A stretch of 64,000 nucleotides of DNA from Atherix ibis (Eukaryota; Arthropoda; Insecta; Diptera; Athericidae): the NCBI GenBank assembly GCA_958298945.1, contig OY282605.1, positions 42,820,811 to 42,884,810 of the forward strand, in the 5' to 3' direction. The translations under genes were made by a program, and so were the position numbers. The notes beneath the pieces were generated by a model. It saw only the letters and a list, made by a program, of their open reading frames with translations. It made no database searches and was not told the origin of the DNA. Shown piece by piece: positions 36,571 to 48,169 of this stretch; the first letter of the stretch is position 1, and each line of letters begins with the position of its first letter.

Positions 36571-37481
36571 CGAGGTCTGTTCAAAAAGTATCGCGAATTT
36601 TGTGTTTTTTCAAAAATTATTTATTTATTTATGAATATCTATTTTGTCCCCTTCAAAGTAATCCCCACCAGATATTATACACTTGTGCGAACGTTTTTTC
36701 CAACCCTCAAAGCACTTCAAAAAATTATTTTTTCTGATCTTGTTTAGCTCCTCCTTCGATGCCGTCTTTATCTCCTCAATCGTAGCGTAGCGTCGTCCTT
36801 TCATGGGGCTCTTCAGTTTCGGGAACAAAAAAAAGTCACAGGGGGCGAGATCTGAAGAATACGGTGGCCAAAAATGTGGGATTATTAGTCTGTTGTTTTT
36901 GGCAAAAAATTCGCCCACAAGCAACGATGCGTGAGCAGGGGCGTTATAATGGTGCAAAAGACAATTTTTCTTTTCAAAAGACAATTTTTGTTCTTCCACA
37001 AATCCGGGCGTTTCTGCCGGATAGCTTCGCGCAACTTGCGCATAACTTGCAGGTAATATTCCTTATTGACCGTTCTACCCTGTGGCAAGAAATCATGATG
37101 CACTACGCCCCTGCAATCGAAGAAAACTGTCGTTCAGACGGCTCGGCATGCTTTTCTTCTCGGCCCTCTGAGAACATTTTGTACCACCGATAAACGTTGC
37201 TTCGGTCCAAGGTAGCTTCAACATATGCCACAGTCAACATTCGGAATGCGTCCGCGCAATTAATTTTATTTTTCACACAAAATTTAATATAGATTCTTTG
37301 ATCCATTTTTTGCAATGGGCAAACATTGAAGACGAGCCAAAACACGTGCAAGCAAAGCAGCTGGCAAAAATTACTTGTCGACATAAGTGAGAGACATGAG
37401 TACCAACATAACGCCACAAAAAATTGAATATACGTAACCCGCGGATACTCAAAATTCGCAATACTTTTTGAACAGACCTCA
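36571..37481 (-). mobile_element. mariner family A, copy A2, internally deleted
   Basis: The TA-flanked ends begin CGAGGTCTGTTCAAAAAGTA (left) and, reversed, TGAGGTCTGTTCAAAAAGTA (right). On the minus strand the N-terminus is readable (MDQRIYIKFCVKNKINCADA, YRWYKMFSEGRE) and is then fused by an internal deletion to the C-terminal half (HHDFLPQGRTVNKEYYLQVM, APAHASLLVGEF, SSDLAPCDFFLFPKLKSPMK, YFEGDKIDI). Length is 911 bp. Frames are broken; it is non-autonomous. Confidence 0.9.
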
Positions 37482-37483
37482 TA

Positions 37484-38636
37484 TATTCAACTAGCTCATA
37501 ATAGATATTTTCAATGGAAAAAAAAATATTTAACTTCATTAATGTTTGTTTATATTTATTTTGGTTTCAAAAAAAAAAAAAATATTCTCATTAAATAATA
37601 CCTAAATTTATCAAAACAGAAATAATTTCGAGGTTAATGTTGACGTTATCGTACGTCAAAAGTGCGAATAAAAATTAGTAAACTTTTCTGATTGAGTTTA
37701 TGTATTTGTCATTTTTTATTTTCTTTAACATTTGTATGTTTTTTTATTTTTATCGAGTAGTCGTTAAATATGAATAGAAATAATTTCTTTCGGCATTTCA
37801 AATTAAATATTATTTAAATATTTTTTTTTACATAACGATTATGTAAAAGAAAAAAAAATCACGAAATATTGCTAAGAAAATTTATTTATTATAAAAAGAA
37901 TATGGTGAGTACTTGTGCTAGGTTGATTTGATTGAGGTGAATTGTTGTTTCAAAGTAATATTGAAATTTAACATACATTTTTTTTTTAACTTTTAATAAT
38001 TGGATCTGGGTATATATTTGTTATGTGTCTTGGCTATGCACAGGCTTTTGATTATAATATGTATATGAGGAATGCCCAAGGTTTCTTTCTATAGATGAAT
38101 ACTGATTAGTAATAACCTATGAGAATGGTTAACACCACCCAATCTCCATACCTATTGTAAATTTATGTCTATCATTACTAATTGATAACTGACTGATAAA
38201 GACACATTGAAATTGGTTTTCTAGCCAATTTTTACATTCATTTGCAATTTTTTACATTAACTTATTGTGTTACTTATTAAATCTAAATGCTATATTATAT
38301 GGTGAAGTAGGTCACCAATAAACCAAGGATGGGGCAGTCTGTAATATATGATGGATAAATGATATAACAAGTGTAAATTCAATTGGCAGTAAAATAGATT
38401 TAAAAATTTTCTCATTCATTTTATCTTAACATAATTATTTTATTTATAATTATTTCCCTTACATTTATACATTCATGATTGTTTATATAAAACCATAATA
38501 AATATACGAATTTAAAAAAAAAAAAACTATTTGTACAGTAATCAAAAGTGTCTGTATATATAATAAGTAGAAGAATATGTAGTAAATAAAATTTATACCA
38601 AATTATATAACAATATAGCCATGTGTTCATTATATA
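37484..38636. other. intron stretch without recognisable features
   Basis: AT-rich, with one less AT-rich island at about 38,000-38,340. No open frame or repeat of note. Confidence 0.4.
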
Positions 38637-39238
38637 CACTGCAGGTTAAAACTATGCGACCACCACCTTGATTGTCTAGAAATTTTTGGTTATAATTTAA
38701 ATAAATCGTAAACTTATATTTTTTGTTGGATGTATAATATAATAAATATATGATATTAAAAAAATTAGTCCTAATTTCCATTAATTTACCATTTTTTTTG
38801 CCATAATAGTGTGCAATTATCAAGTTCTCGAGCTTGTTTGTAGTAGGTAAAAGAAAAAGTTAAATTTTTATTAAGCCATTTTAGGAGGTCCAATTATTTT
38901 ATTATCTTAATATGATCCAATATATTGTATTTATATAAAAGGTTTAATATGTTCATTTTTTATGAATATTTTTCTAAAGTTGAAGCTATTAGATAATTTC
39001 TATTTAACTAAAAATTTTTAAAACATGCAAAAAAATCGTGACACTATTGTTGAATTGTGATCTGCTATAATTTATTTTATTGAATTAGGCTAAATTGGAG
39101 CATTTTATAGTGGTTAATTGCTTCGGTTTTCTGGTAAACGAATTGTTATTGTTCCTAAAAATAGTTCGAAATTATGTAGAGGTTATCTACAAAATAAAAA
39201 ATAAGAAATTATTTTGTAAAATATGATACGGCCACCCT

Positions 39239-40600
39239 TAGATTATAGAAGAACTGGATAGACCTCTACACAAAAATTCTGTCCGAATTTTGTTGTCAAT
39301 ACATTCGTAGAATGCATACACATGCAAAATAACAGAAACGGCTTAAATCAGTGGGCGGCCATTTTAAATTTCAGTATTGCGATTGAAGCGGTTCGTTTAA
39401 AACCCTTTTTCATATATGATGTAATTTATGCGTAAACAAATAGATTTTTTTAATATTGCGGGTTTTGTTGTTTGATGGAATTAGTTTTTGACATTTGCAA
39501 TAAAACACAGTTTTCTATTTTCAATTATTATTTATTTATTTATTATATATTTTCATTTTATTTATTTCACTATATATTATTTATTAAAACAGAATGATTA
39601 AAGTTGACGAGCATATAAATATATAAATTGCAAGTTATTTGATTCTATCAAAGTAGTTTTGTGCACAAATAAAAATCCATTAAAAAAAAAGCATTAATTA
39701 CATAGAATATTACATCAAGTTGTTAATAATATAGAAGTTAATTGTGTACAACATTATAGCAAATGTTTCAAAATTAAATTACAAGATGATAAATTTAATG
39801 TACTTAAATAATAAATTACTAATATACTAAAAAAATTGAAAACAATATTATTTAGTTAATAAAAAAACAAATGTTTTTAAATAATAAGCCTACCGAATAT
39901 ATTTTATTTATCTTAACACAATGAAAACACCAATGGAAAGCTGACTGAAAAATCCGTTCCCTTAAATTACACATATTTTACGTACACCGGCACTAAACTA
40001 TTATCTGGTAAACATTGGACTGTCAACACCACATTTGTTTACATTTATTCGATGACGAACTTTTCACAATTTAACCACTTTTTGGACAAAATAAATCATT
40101 AAAAACCATTAAGGCACATCATAAACTAAATTTTTATTAATTTATGTAGTAAAAATGAAGATGTCAACTTACGAAAAGAAAGAAATTCCCGGTTTCCTCA
40201 TTCCCGGTGTTGAATTACCAGTAACCCTTTATAAAACACTTCATTTTCCGAAATCAAAACTTCCTATTAAATGTTATCAACAATATAACTATTTATATAA
40301 ATAATTACTTTTTCGTAAATACTTCAAAAAATATTAAAACCACACTTTAATTTGCATTTTCCGATAAGTGCCAAAATAACAACTTTTAAAAATAACTAAA
40401 GTATGCAAGCATTTCGGTATGCTACCACTTTCATGTAGAATGGCGTGTTTTAAAACTCTCCGAAAGTCTACAAAATTGAGGCGCTTGATATTTAATTGAT
40501 ATTTACGAAATGAATAATAAACCTAAAATACAATCCCATTTCATATCAAAAGATTGATTTCTCGCCGCTTTTGCAATAATTCGGCCAGAAAATCGCGTAT
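39239..40600 (+). mobile_element. non-autonomous family C, copy C1
   Basis: It begins TTAGATTATAGAAGAACTGG. Its interior blocks (a GCGGTTCGTTTAAAACCC block, a CGGCACTAAACTATTATC block, a GGCGTGTTTTAAAACTCTCC block and CTCGCCGCTTTTGCAATAAT) recur in copies at 45.7, 46.4, 49.5 and 61.6 kb. No transposase is encoded. Its right terminal repeat is absent because a family-A mariner piece begins at 40,601. The preceding 150 bp (39,090-39,238) is repeated before copy C2. Confidence 0.7.
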
Positions 40601-41172
40601 ATGAGGTCTGTTCAAAAAATATCGCGAATTTTGAATTTCCGCGGGTTACGTATATTCTATTTTCGATTTTTTGTGGCGTTATGTTGGTACTCATGTCTCT
40701 CACTTATGCCGACAAGTTCGGCCATTTTTAATGTTCAGTTAATTTTTGACAGTTGCTTTGCTTGCACGTGTTTTGGCTCGTCTTCGATTTTTTCCCATTC
40801 CAAAAAATGGATCAAAGAATCTGTTTCGGGAACAAGAAAAAGTCCCATGGCGCTAGATCTGGAGAATACGGTGGCCAAAAATGCGGGATTATTAGTGTGT
40901 TGTTTTTTGGCCAAAAATTCGCGCACAAGCAATGATGCGTGAGCAGGGGCGTAATCATGGTGCAAAAGCCAATTTTTGTTCTTCCACAAATCCGGGCATT
41001 TCAAACGGTTTGCTTCGTGCAACTTGCGCATAACTTGTAGGTAATATTCCTCATTGACCGTTCTACCTTGTGGCAAGAACTCATGATGCACCACGCCCCT
41101 GCAATCGAAGAAACCTGTAAGTAAAACCTTCGCATTCGACCGAACTTGGCGCGCTTTTTTTCGGTCTCGGCT
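40601..41172. mobile_element. mariner family A, copy A3, inverted chimera
   Basis: It begins with the family-A terminal repeat (TGAGGTCTGTTCAAAAAATA) and runs on the plus strand through the 5' leader to the start of the transposase (MDQRI at about 40,808). The sequence then jumps into the opposite strand: 40,826-41,172 read as the minus strand give LLHHDYAPAHASLLVREFLA, VHHEFLPQGRTVNEEYYLQV and SRDRKKARQVRSNAKVL. So the N-terminal and C-terminal halves point at each other. The far terminal repeat is missing. Confidence 0.8.
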
Positions 41173-41301
41173 CATGCGAAAATTAATACAATATAATTTG
41201 AATAAAATAAATTATCTTTTTCGCTTGTTCATTTCAATTTCTGAGCTTTATTTAACTTACCTCCTAAAACCAAAATGGTCGCATACTTTTGGCATGCAGT
41301 G

Positions 41302-42342
41302 TACATATCAACTTAATTATATACAAGAAAAAAGTAAAACTATTCGCAAACAATAAGTATTTTAGAAAGAATTTCGTTAAAATTAATGTTTACGTAAAAT
41401 TCCGCTATTAAGATTGTTTCTGTCTTTTACCGAAAAACCAAATATTTCATTGTTATTTTCATTCTCATACGATAATTTATGTTTTTTCCTCTGCTCTCTG
41501 TCTACGTCTACAAACATATGTTGGTCGATTAATTTTTTTCTGTTCATTAAATACATAAAATATATTTTATATTTATACGTGTTTGTGTGTGTGTGTGTGT
41601 GTGTGTAGATGATTATTTGTGCTAAATTCCTTCTTAGATATGAGTGTTTTCTATTTACAAAATAAAAAAAAAATAAAAAAATAAAAATATTTTCTGTACC
41701 AGGTCTCGTATACCCGCTTGTACGTTTGTCAGTATTACGTATACACTGTAGAATAAACACAAATTTTATAAATATTGCATGTACTTGAAAATTTAGATAG
41801 AAAAAAATTGAAGAACATATATAATTTTTATTATTAGTCAGCAATAAATTGCACACATTTTAAATATGAACAAAAATTTAAATGTACCCGGACGTGTTTT
41901 TTGTTTCCCACAAAAATATTATAAAAAAAAGTGTAAAAAAATTTACTTAAATTATATTTTATATTAAAAAAAAATTATTATTTTTTGAATACAACTAATT
42001 AAATAAGTTGATTATAGTTTCCAAAGAAAAATTATCAATTTACATAATCAAAGTAATAGTATTTCATATTTTACAAAGGAAATGATAGTATGTAAAGTAA
42101 GACCATTTGTAAATGTTTAAATCAATCAAGTACTATCTACTATCTAGGATTATCATTAACTAAAGAATCAAAATTGCTTAAAAACCATTTTACCAATGCA
42201 AACTGAACTGCAAATACTGCCAAAAATTCACAAATATTGCCCAAAATGAACAAATTAAATAAAATTGCAATTAAAATTTATTATTTCTAAATGATTTGTA
42301 AAACTTAATTTCTATTTCAATTTCAACTGTCAAAAAACAATA
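41302..42342. other. intron stretch with a (GT)n microsatellite
   Basis: A (GT)n tract lies at about 41,580-41,607. The remainder is AT-rich and without recognisable genes. The longer minus-strand open frame over 41,383-41,856 is low-complexity and partly encoded by the repeat. Confidence 0.5.
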
Positions 42343-43491
42343 GATTAAAGAATACCTGGATAGGCCCGTTATGTCAGATTTTCGTATATTATTTCTTTAA
42401 AAAAAGAATGATATTCTTTAAAAAAAAAAAAAAATTCGCAGGAACGATTTCGATGAACCCAATTTTCGAGCACTTTTTCCACTAAATCAAGTCGTATGTC
42501 ATGAATAGCACGTTCAATAATGACTTCTAAAGCTTGAAGAGAGTCTGGTTTATTGCTAAAGACCAATGACTTCAAATAACCCCACAAGAAATAGTCTAAA
42601 GATGTTAAATCACAACTTCTTGGAGGCTATTCAATGTCACAATTTCTTGAAATAATCGAATCTCCAAACTTTTCTCGCAATAATTCGGTTGTTGCACGTG
42701 CTGTGTGGCACGTAGCCCCGCCTTGTTGGAAGCAGATGTTGTCAAGATCAACTTCTTCCAATTTCGGCCATAAAAAGTTGGTTATCATCGATCTATACCG
42801 CTCTCCATTGACAGTAACGGTGTTACCAGCTTCATTTCGAAAGAAGTACGGACCGATGATTCCACTAGACCAAAAACCACACCAAACTGTCAATTTAGGT
42901 GAATGGAATGGGTGTTCATGAATAATTTGTGGATTTTCTTTGCACCAGAATCGACAGTTTGGTTTATTTGCCGCACCACTTAGATGAAAGTGAGCCTCAT
43001 CGGAGAAGATGATTTTCTTTAAAAAAATCGTTATCGTTTTCAAGTTGTTTCAAGACAAAATCAGCAAATTCACGACGTTTACGGTGGTCCAATGGCTTCA
43101 GTTATTTAGTGATGGCTTCAGGATGCAAGCCCAAATCCTTTCTCAAAATCCGCCAGGTTGTGGTTTGAGACAGTCCCAATTCTTGAGAACGTCTTGGCAG
43201 CAATATTTTCATTACTTCGAGCAGTTCTTTGTCTTATTGGCACTTGAACATTATGTAAAGAAAATGTACGCTCGAAATTTTTAACAATTCGACGAATAGC
43301 GAACACAGTTGGACGATTAGTTATTACGACCATAAAATGGCAAAAGCGCACGAAAAGTTGCAATTGGAGAACAATTATTTTGATAATAAAATTGAATAAT
43401 TTGTAAACGTTGTTCTTGCGTATATCTCTCCATGATAAAATTGTGAACATTACTGAATACAAATAAAAAAAAAAGACAGATCATGACATAT
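42343..43491 (-). pseudogene. element D: decayed Tc1/mariner-type transposase with an FQQ-GAT-H motif
   Basis: On the minus strand from ATG 43433 (MERYTQEQRLQIIQ reconstructable across a shift) the blocks NRPTVFAIRRIVKNFERTFS, KKIIFSDEAHFHLSGAANKP, KLTVWCGFWSSGIIGPYFF, TVTVNGERYRSMITNFLWP, ICFQQGGATCHTARATTELL and DYFLWGYLKSLVFSNKPDSL follow in order. The usual FQQDGAT catalytic Asp is Gly here, and there are stops and frameshifts, so it is dead. The outer end at 42,343 reads AGATTAAAGAATACCTGGAT, the same terminal sequence as family C. The other end is cut by mariner B1. This class is common in insects and separate from the mariner families A, B and E. Confidence 0.85.
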
Positions 43492-43493
43492 TA

Positions 43494-44429
43494 CGAGGGT
43501 CTGATGCAAGAGGATTTTTTTCTTCTTCAGATGGGGGCGTTTCTCTTTGATTTTCTCGCTCAACCGTTGCAATAACGATGCGTAATACGCTCCTGTTATT
43601 GTTTTTCCTTTTTCCAAGTAGTCGATAAAAATGATGCCCTACGAATACCAAAAGACCGTGGCCATCACCCTGCCGGCCGATGGCACAGTTTTTGCCTTCT
43701 TCGGAGCGCGTTCACTCTTGAAAATCCACTGTGATGACTGTCTCTTCGTTTCTGGAGTGTAGTAGTGTATCCAGGTTTCGTCCACAGTGACATATCGACG
43801 AAGGAATTCGGTAGGATTGCGATGAAAGAGTGCCAACATAGCCTCAGACTCCACTACACGATTGCGCTTATTCTCCTCTGAGAGCAAACGCGGCACCCAT
43901 CTTGCCGAAATTTTTTTCACAGATAATTTTGCATGCAAAATTGAAGCGACTGTACCTTGTGATATGCCCGTGGCCTCAACTAATTCGCGCACTTTAATTC
44001 GCCGATCGTTCAAAATCAGATCGTGGATTTTGTCGATGATTTCGGGAGTAGACACCTCAACTGGGCGTCTTGAACGATGTTCATCTTTTGTGGATGAACG
44101 GCCACGTTTAAATGCATTCACCCAATTGTAAACCGTCGCAAATACAGGTGCAGATGTGCCATGAACTGCATCCAACTCAGCTTTGATTTCTTTCGGGCTT
44201 AAGCCTTTCAAATGGAGATGTTTGATGACAGCCCTAAACTCGCTTTTTTCAATTGTTATGCACAAATAAATGTCGTTAACTTTAATCGACGATAGAAATT
44301 GACCTACGCTATGGATCGAGCCGAAATTTTGACAGTTTTCCTGTCGATAATGCTACTTACAAAAAAAATTTTACCGACACTACGAGCGCAATTTCTCGGA
44401 TTTTCGAAGGACTTATTGAACGACCCTCA
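43494..44429 (-). mobile_element. mellifera-type mariner B, copy B1, deleted at its 3' end
   Basis: TA-flanked (43492-43493, 44430-44431). The minus-strand transposase starts at 44265 (MCITIEKSEFRAVIKHLHLK) and reads the paired helix-turn-helix region and the first catalytic block RRYVTVDETWIHYYTPE, then hits a stop at WYS. Coding similarity continues in frame past the stop (IDYLEKGKTITGAYYASLLQ) and ends abruptly: the left terminal repeat is cut after CGAGGGT and joined straight to mid-gene sequence. The second and third catalytic residues are therefore missing. Non-autonomous. Confidence 0.9.
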
Positions 44430-45238
44430 TACCGAAACGTCACTTAGAAATCATATCACTTTTATTGGAAAAATATGTACGTGTATACGCAATTTTTTGT
44501 CTGAATTATTACAAAAGCGGCGAGAAATCATAAAGCTTGCATACTTTTGTGTAGATTTTTTTATGTAGACATGACACCCACTGACATCTAGTTTTCGTAA
44601 TAGGAATTTATTGAATTCCAAAAGCATTTTTTATATTTATTTTAATTTACTTATTGGAAACAAAAATACAATTTAAACACAACGACAGGTAATGTTTATT
44701 TTTTGTACAATCTTTTGATATTTTAGGTTTATTATTTATTTCGTAAATATCAATCAAATATTAAGAGCCTTAATTTTATAGACGTTCGGAGACTTTCAAA
44801 ACACGCCATTCTCCATAAACGTGGTAACATACCGAAATGCTTGCATACTTTTATTGTTTTTCAAGTTTTTATTTTGGCACTTATCGGAAAGTGCAAGTGA
44901 AAGTGTGGTTTTTATCTTTTTTGAAGTATTTACGAAAAAAATAAGCATTTATACAAATAGTTATATTGTTGATAATATTTAATAGGAATTTTTATTTAAG
45001 AATATGTAGTTTTTTATAAAGGGTTGTTGGTCATTCAACCCCGGGAATTTCTTTCTTTTGGTACGTTTACATCTTTATTTTTACTAGAGAAATTAACAAA
45101 AATTTAGTTTATAATGTGCCTAAATGACTTTTAATGATTTATTTGTTCCAAAAAGTGATTAAAAACTGAAAAGTTCGAGATCGAATAAATGTAAACAAAT
45201 GTGATGTTTACAGGTCAATGTTTACCAGACAATATGTG
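44430..45238 (-). mobile_element. family C right-hand part in reverse orientation, next to B1
   Basis: Read on the minus strand, this matches the right half of C1 (40,000-40,600): the CGCCGCTTTTGTAATAATTC block, the TTTTGAAAGTCTCC block and the GTAAACATTGACCTG block. The first 330 bp (44,430-44,757) are almost identical to 51,362-51,690 beside mariner B2, with two differences seen. Confidence 0.75.
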
Positions 45239-45281
45239 TAGTTCAGTGCCCATGATTATTTATATCATGGGCACTGAACTA
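45239..45281. repeat. perfect 18-bp inverted repeat with 7-nt loop
   Basis: Arms 45239-45256 (TAGTTCAGTGCCCATGAT) and 45264-45281 are exact reverse complements around TATTTAT. The arm contains the CAGTGCC/GGCACTGAAC sequence that marks an internal junction of family C, so it probably arose from an inverted join of two C copies. Confidence 0.9.
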
Positions 45282-45408
45282 TTATAAAAATAAATATTTT
45301 AAGCGACCATAATTATTTATTTAACCCATTTGAATTTAATGAATATAGTAAAAAAGTGGTCGAATACATAGCAGGCTTTATTGTTTTTATGCTAGGTAAG
45401 TCTTTGAA

Positions 45409-45985
45409 TTGCGAAGATTGTCTTTCAGCTTTAGATGGAGAATTCACATCAAATAGTTTGATAGCGTACAAGTCCTTTGGGTTCTAAAAGTACCCTTCTG
45501 TAATTTTTTTAATGAATTAGGGTAAATCGGAGCGTTTTATTGTGGTTAATTGCTTCCGTTAGTTTGTAAACGATTTGTTATTGTTCCTAAACATAGTTCG
45601 AAATTATGTAGAGGTTATCTACAAAATAAAAAACAAGAAATTATTTTGTAAAATATGATACGGCCACCCTTAGATTATACAATAGAAGAACTGGATAGAC
45701 CTCTATACAAAAATTCTGTCCGAATTTTGTTGGCAATACATTCGTAGAACGCATAACTATGCAAAATAACTAAAACAGCTTAAATCAGTGGGCAGCCATT
45801 ATAAATTTCAGTATGCGATTGAAGCGGTTCGTTTAAAACCCTTTTTCATATGTGATGTCATTTATGCGTAAACAAATTGCGAAGATTGTTGCATTGCGAA
45901 GATTGTCTTTCAGCTTTAGATGGAGAATTCACATCAAATAGTTTGATAGCGTACACGTCCTTTGGCTTCTGAAAGTACCCTTCTG
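45409..45985 (+). repeat. 93-bp direct repeat flanking a C left end (copy C2)
   Basis: 45,409-45,503 and 45,895-45,987 are near-identical (GCGAAGATTGTCTTTCAGCT start, AGTACCCTTCTG end). Between them, 45,520-45,670 repeats the 150 bp that precedes C1, and 45,671-45,880 is the left part of a family-C element (TAGATTATACAATAGAAGAA). No coding capacity. Confidence 0.75.
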
Positions 45986-45987
45986 AT

Positions 45988-46394
45988 AGTGTTGTGAAAA
46001 TTTACCGAAGTGCTGAAAAACAAATCCGACAGCAGGTGGTGCATTTAAATTAAACTAAAAAATAAATTAATGCTTTATTGTTTATTTTAATTTAAATGAA
46101 GATGCCTATTTAAATTACCATTTCAATTCACAAACACACATTTATATTATAATGAAGCTTTCAATATCTACAAATGCTTTAATATTAATATTTGTGGTAT
46201 ATTTACTAAGTTGTGGTGTGGTTTCAATTTCAACATAATATCGCATTCTTTCATATAATTCATTTTGCATTTTTGAAATGGATTTTTATTTTTTTATATA
46301 ATCAAATAACTTACAATTTATGCTCTACCACTTTATTAATTCTGTTTTAATAAATAATATATAGTAAAATAAATGAAATGAAAATTTTTTAATA
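45988..46394. other. AT-rich stretch with family C flank, no gene
   Basis: Low-complexity AT-rich sequence between two C fragments. The end near 46,360-46,400 resembles the TATTTATTAAAACAGAAT segment inside family C, so part of it may be degenerate C. Confidence 0.4.
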
Positions 46395-46635
46395 AATAAA
46401 TAATATTTTAAAACAGAATACTATCCATTAAACAACAAAATCCGCAATATTAAAAAATCTATTTGTTTACGCATAAATGACATCACATATCAAAATGGTT
46501 TTAAACGAACCGCTTCAATCGCAATACTGAAGTTTAAAATTGGCCCCTACTGATTTACGCCGTTTGTGTTATTTTTGCCAACAAAATTCGGCCACAATTT
46601 TTGTGTAAAGGCCTATCCAGTTCTTCTATAATCTA
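46395..46635 (-). mobile_element. family C left end, reverse orientation (copy C2b)
   Basis: Read on the minus strand it starts TAGATTATAGAAGAACTGGA and continues through the block containing GCGGTTCGTTTAAAACCATT to TATTTTAAAACAGAAT-like sequence. With C2 it forms an inverted pair of C left ends about 0.5 kb apart. Confidence 0.75.
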
Positions 46636-46919
46636 AGCTAAACGAAAACTGCAAAATTTTAACAAGATCTATTTCGAAGATAAAACAGTTATTTTTTTGT
46701 GCATTTCCCTAAGTCTGTGAAGCTTTTAAAATTTTGGTACAGAGGGAACTGCATGCAATTTGAAGCTCAGTTGGAATTTTATTTCTACCAGTTTTAGGGA
46801 CAAATTTGAAATAAAGCTTGAAAAGTAAAATGAACAAGCGAAAAAAAATATTTATATTAATTTTGATGCTTTAATTATGATTAAATTAAAAATTCAATAT
46901 AAAAAAAAGTATTGATTGG

Positions 46920-47027
46920 CTTTTTCGTCGAACAAAACTCCTTTGCGCTGGATAGCAACTTGTACGATTCTACACATTCTATAGAATATGTTATTATCAA
47001 AGTGGTGCATACTTTTGACCTAAACTG
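46920..47027 (-). mobile_element. end of a Tc1-like element
   Basis: The reverse complement begins CAGTTTAGGTCAAAAGTATG and is preceded by TA (47028-47029), the form of a Tc1-family terminal repeat, related to the pair at 38,637/41,301. On the minus strand just inside it, a short stretch (YKLLSSAKEFC) may be a transposase C-terminus. No partner end found. Confidence 0.4.
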
Positions 47028-47544
47028 TACATATCTATTATAATAAGAAAAATATATGAAAATTCTCTTAAAAATTTACAATTCTTCAATTGTTTTTCAA
47101 ATTTAATTATTTTTAAAAATTAAATTTTTTTGCTTTGGTAGATAATATGGCAAAGTGTGTGAAAAATCCACCATTTTCCTAATATCATTAATTATTTAGA
47201 AAATTGATATTTTTTCTGTACATTGTCAATAATACTAATTTAGTAATAATTCATAATATCTGTTAATTTTTTCTTCTTCATTATATTAAACAGATTGCGT
47301 AAGCATTAGAGCGTTGTGATTTATTATATTGGCAGCAAAACAATAGCTAAGTTAAATATTAGAAACAATACGTGGAAATAATTAAATAAAACAGTTTCGG
47401 AAAATATCTTTTCAACTATAAATGTTAGATTAAAATTTATGATGCTATAGTAAAAATTGACATTTAATTAAAATAATTAACGATATACGTTTTGTTGTTC
47501 CTACCGAAGGTAGAATAATATGAAAGTGATTGGAAAAAAATTAA

Positions 47545-48125
47545 TTTACAACGAAGTCTGTTCAAAAAGTATCGTGAATTTTGAATTTCCGCGGGTTACG
47601 TATATTCGATATTCGATTTTTTGTGGCGTTATGTTGGTACTCATGTCTCTCATATATGCCGATAAATTCGGCCATTTGGAATGTTCAGTTATTTTTTGGC
47701 AGTTGCTTTGCTTGCACGTGTTCTGGCTCGTATTCGATTTTTGCCCATTTTCGACCAAAAACAGCATAGCATTAACATTGCTAAGGAGCTGTTGGACTCT
47801 GTCCGTGACAGAGGGTCGCTCCAAAGGGTCATAACTGGTAACGAATCATGGGTTTATGATAATGACGTGGAAACCAAAGCTCAATGGAAGCTGCCGCACG
47901 AGCCAAGACCGAAAAAAGCGCCAAGTTCGGTCGAGTGTGAAGGTTTTGCTTAGTTTTCTTCGATTGCAGGGGCGTGGTGCATCATGAGTTCTTGCCACAG
48001 GGTAGAACATTCAATAAGGAATATTACCTCAGTTATGCGCAAGTTGCGCGAAGCAATCCGCCAGAAATGGACGGATTTGTGAAAGAACAAAAATTGGCTT
48101 TTGCACTATGATAACGCCCCTGCGG
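47545..48125 (+). mobile_element. mariner family A, copy A4, 3' truncated
   Basis: It starts with a weathered family-A end (CGAAGTCTGTTCAAAAAGTA) and runs plus-strand: leader, then by deletion directly into NIAKELLDSVRDRGSLQRVI and the first catalytic block TGNESWVYDNDVETKAQWKL (the D of GDE is N), then VHHEFLPQG and KWTDL-type sequence. It stops at about 48,125 without a right terminal repeat. Several frameshifts. Confidence 0.85.
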
Positions 48126-48169
48126 GAAAAAAACCATACATGAAGAATCATAATTCAGAATGATAAATT

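Larger units (their letters stand above)
38637..41301. mobile_element. region bounded by Tc1-like terminal inverted repeats
   Basis: The left end reads CACTGCAGGTTAAAACTATG and the reverse complement of the right end reads CACTGCATGCCAAAAGTATG; both continue CGACCA and both are flanked by TA (38635-38636, 41302-41303). This is the form of Tc1-family ends. The 2.66-kb interior carries no readable Tc1 transposase but contains a family-C element and a scrambled mariner A piece, so it looks like an old element filled by later insertions. The pairing of the two ends is inferred. Confidence 0.55.

Noticed and set aside
41383..41856. 157-codon minus-strand open frame
   Set aside because: Low complexity, built on the (GT)n microsatellite and A/T runs (a HTHTHTHT run); no family resemblance.
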